Source of the DNA: a virus
DNA length: 38,385 bases
Strand: one strand, 5' to 3'
IMG/VR virus record: IMGVR_UViG_3300025711_000005
Coordinates: 1-38,385 of that record
The translations under genes were made by a program, and so were the position numbers. Below, piece after piece: positions 37,374 through 38,385 of this stretch; the first letter of the stretch is position 1; each line of letters opens with the position of its first letter. The notes under the pieces were generated by a model. The model worked only from the letters and a program-made list of their open reading frames with translations, had not been told where the DNA came from and searched no databases.

Positions 37374-37651
37374 TGCAGTTTTCGAAAGTACGGCTGGCCG
37401 ATCCGAAAGGGCTCGAGCTCGAGTGGCGCAATGTCTCACAATCGGTCTTTCAACTCGACATCGAGCAAGGCTGGAGGCTCGAGTCGTCTGAGCTTGGCGT
37501 GATTGCTACGCATGACTCGCGTGCGCTGCCGCTGCTGCTGCCGTGGAGTCAGGTCAGCTCGTGCGATATCCTGACTGTGGCGGACAGCTTCACGGTTCCG
37601 CTGGGTGAGGCAATTCGTAGAGGCCCTGGGCGACCGCCGAGGGTTGCGTGA
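37373..37651 (+). CDS. Hypothetical protein with AT-hook-like tail
   Basis: A 92-residue beta-rich protein (SVFQLDIEQGWRLESSELGV) ending in RRGPGRPPRVA, which has the GRP core flanked by Arg and Pro seen in AT-hook motifs. It may contact the minor groove of AT-rich DNA. Its ATG shares one base with the previous TAA. No family recognised. Confidence 0.6.
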   Translation: MQFSKVRLADPKGLELEWRNVSQSVFQLDIEQGWRLESSELGVIATHDSRALPLLLPWSQVSSCDILTVADSFTVPLGEAIRRGPGRPPRVA

Positions 37652-37809
37652 TGCTCGGATGGTTTAAGCGACTGGCGTACGGCGCAGAGTACATCGTCGC
37701 CCAACAAAATTGGGGTGCTGGTGAACTGAAAGAACCCGAAGGACATGGTTGGGTATTGGTAACCGTTGCGGCGGTTAACGGCATTTTCTTCTCCGTCTGG
37801 AAGCGCTAA
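37651..37809 (+). CDS. Small membrane-associated protein
   Basis: A 52-residue protein. The start (MLGWFKRLAYGAEYIVAQQN) is an amphipathic helix and the end (GWVLVTVAAVNGIFFSVWKR) is a likely membrane helix with a basic tail. It overlaps the preceding stop by one base (TGATG). Too short for family assignment. Confidence 0.55.
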   Translation: MLGWFKRLAYGAEYIVAQQNWGAGELKEPEGHGWVLVTVAAVNGIFFSVWKR

Positions 37810-37842
37810 AATGGCGGACTTACCGATTCCGAAGGTAGCGTG

Positions 37843-37929
37843 ATGGGTAAGCTTTATTTCCTGGATGACTATCGAAAGGCATTAGCTTACATGGCTCCTG
37901 CTGGATCTTTCTGGTGGGTACATGCTTGA
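37843..37929 (+). CDS. Very small hypothetical protein (28 residues)
   Basis: A 28-codon frame (MGKLYFLDDYRKALAYMAPA and eight more) with AAGGT seven bases ahead of the ATG. It overlaps the start of the next gene by 8 bases, in line with the coupling seen elsewhere. Aromatic residues are frequent. Real but uncertain. Confidence 0.4.
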   Translation: MGKLYFLDDYRKALAYMAPAGSFWWVHA

Positions 37930-38385
37930 TGATTCTGGCATCGGCCCGACGCCCGGCATCGTCAAGAGCGAGGCTGACGCTGTTCTCGATACCCTCCATG
38001 CGCAAGTCGATTGGGCTGAAGGCGGACAGAAGCTAATCTTCCAGGGTCAAGAGCTCGCGTCTGACGAGATTGCTCGGCGCGAGCGGGAGCTTGCTGAGCT
38101 AGCGAAGGCTGTGAACGCGCGACTTGCCGGAATCGGGGTTAGGCTTATCGGCTGCTGGCCTGAGCTGATGGGGCTTGGAGCTCGCTTCAAGGGCATCGAT
38201 GCTGAGGGGCGGGACTATGACGTAGATTTCCACCTTGAGGATGAGGCCCGTGTTGCAGGCGAGCCGTTCTCTAGACAGCTTGCGGGGTTGCATACTGTTC
38301 AGCTGATCGAGCAAGCGATTCGCGAGCGGCGAGCGGAATACTTAGACGCTGAGCGTCTCGAGCGGCTCGGATTGGTTCGCGCCAC
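37922..38385 (+). CDS. Junction-spanning hypothetical gene (5' part)
   Basis: This is the main part of a 155-residue protein whose last codon and stop lie just past the window end, at the copy of the repeat on the left. It is helical and charged (DEIARRERELAELAKAVNAR), with a beta segment YDVDFHLEDEARVAGEP. GGTGGG is placed just ahead of the ATG. Because the window cuts it, automatic annotation of either end would give truncated genes. Function not recognised; it precedes the terminase by one small gene. Confidence 0.75.
   Translation, partial: MLDDSGIGPTPGIVKSEADAVLDTLHAQVDWAEGGQKLIFQGQELASDEIARRERELAELAKAVNARLAGIGVRLIGCWPELMGLGARFKGIDAEGRDYDVDFHLEDEARVAGEPFSRQLAGLHTVQLIEQAIRERRAEYLDAERLERLGLVRA
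38259..38385. repeat. Right copy of the 127-bp terminal direct repeat
   Basis: Identical to the first 127 bases of the window. Removing one copy closes the genome into a 38,258-bp circle with an unbroken reading frame through the join. Confidence 0.95.

Noticed and set aside
37811-37843. Ten-codon frame ending at the ATG of the 28-residue gene
   Set aside because: Too short to support; no ribosome site.
1-38385. Integrase, CI-type repressor, tRNA genes, CRISPR array, insertion sequence
   Set aside because: None seen: no tyrosine or serine recombinase motifs, no cloverleaf I could fold by eye, no regular spacer-repeat array and no transposase. The short repeats at 35.5 kb are too close together for CRISPR.

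Overview
The window is the complete, circularly closed sequence of a tailed bacteriophage. The first 127 bases are repeated exactly as the last 127 (1-127 and 38259-38385), so the unique genome is 38,258 bp, and one gene runs across the artificial cut. It looks like a podovirus: a T7-like order of large terminase, portal, scaffold, HK97-type capsid, connector and a long nozzle-type tail protein, three large ejection or internal virion proteins, and no tape measure, sheath or tail-tube genes. The sequence is GC-rich, Shine-Dalgarno sites are common, and there are two predicted lipoproteins, which suggests a Gram-negative, probably proteobacterial host; nothing in the sequence names the genus. 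I see no integrase, CI-type repressor, DNA or RNA polymerase, tRNA or CRISPR array, so it probably lives lytically and relies on host polymerases.

Layout. (1) A rightward late block starts near 37.0 kb, crosses the junction and continues to 24.27 kb. It holds small pre-terminase genes, TerL, portal, scaffold, capsid, connector/tail proteins, a protein with an S74-type chaperone end, a coiled-coil virion protein, a 976-residue glycine-zipper ejection protein with an embedded ParB/Srx-like segment, two receptor-binding proteins (the second ends in an SGNH hydrolase) and a lysis cassette (22.3-24.3 kb). (2) A leftward block (30.06 down to 24.37 kb) of about 17 small, mostly overlapping genes begins with a ribbon-helix-helix regulator and includes a RecT/Bet-like annealing protein, an Ea22-like protein and several CxxC zinc-binding proteins. 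(3) A rightward block (30.14-35.9 kb) carries an ERCC4 nuclease, a multi-zinc-knuckle protein, a SLOG (DUF2493) protein, a second RHH regulator, a PD-(D/E)XK nuclease and an SF3 (D5-type) helicase. (4) A short rightward early module (36.0-37.0 kb) has a third RHH protein and a lipoprotein.

The most striking unlisted structure lies just after the helicase gene. Three CAGTGCA repeats and three inverted TGCACTG repeats sit in exact mirror register around base 35577, flanking an AT-rich centre. I read this as the replication origin on which the SF3 helicase assembles. Three promoter-like TTGAC boxes lie 37-39 nt upstream of a start codon (30.1, 33.5 and 37.0 kb), which would give nearly leaderless transcripts. 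One of them overlaps repeated CTAGAC sites that look like an operator for the RHH protein it drives. Many genes overlap their neighbour by ATGA, GTGA or TTGA, so starts were chosen from these couplings and from Shine-Dalgarno spacing.
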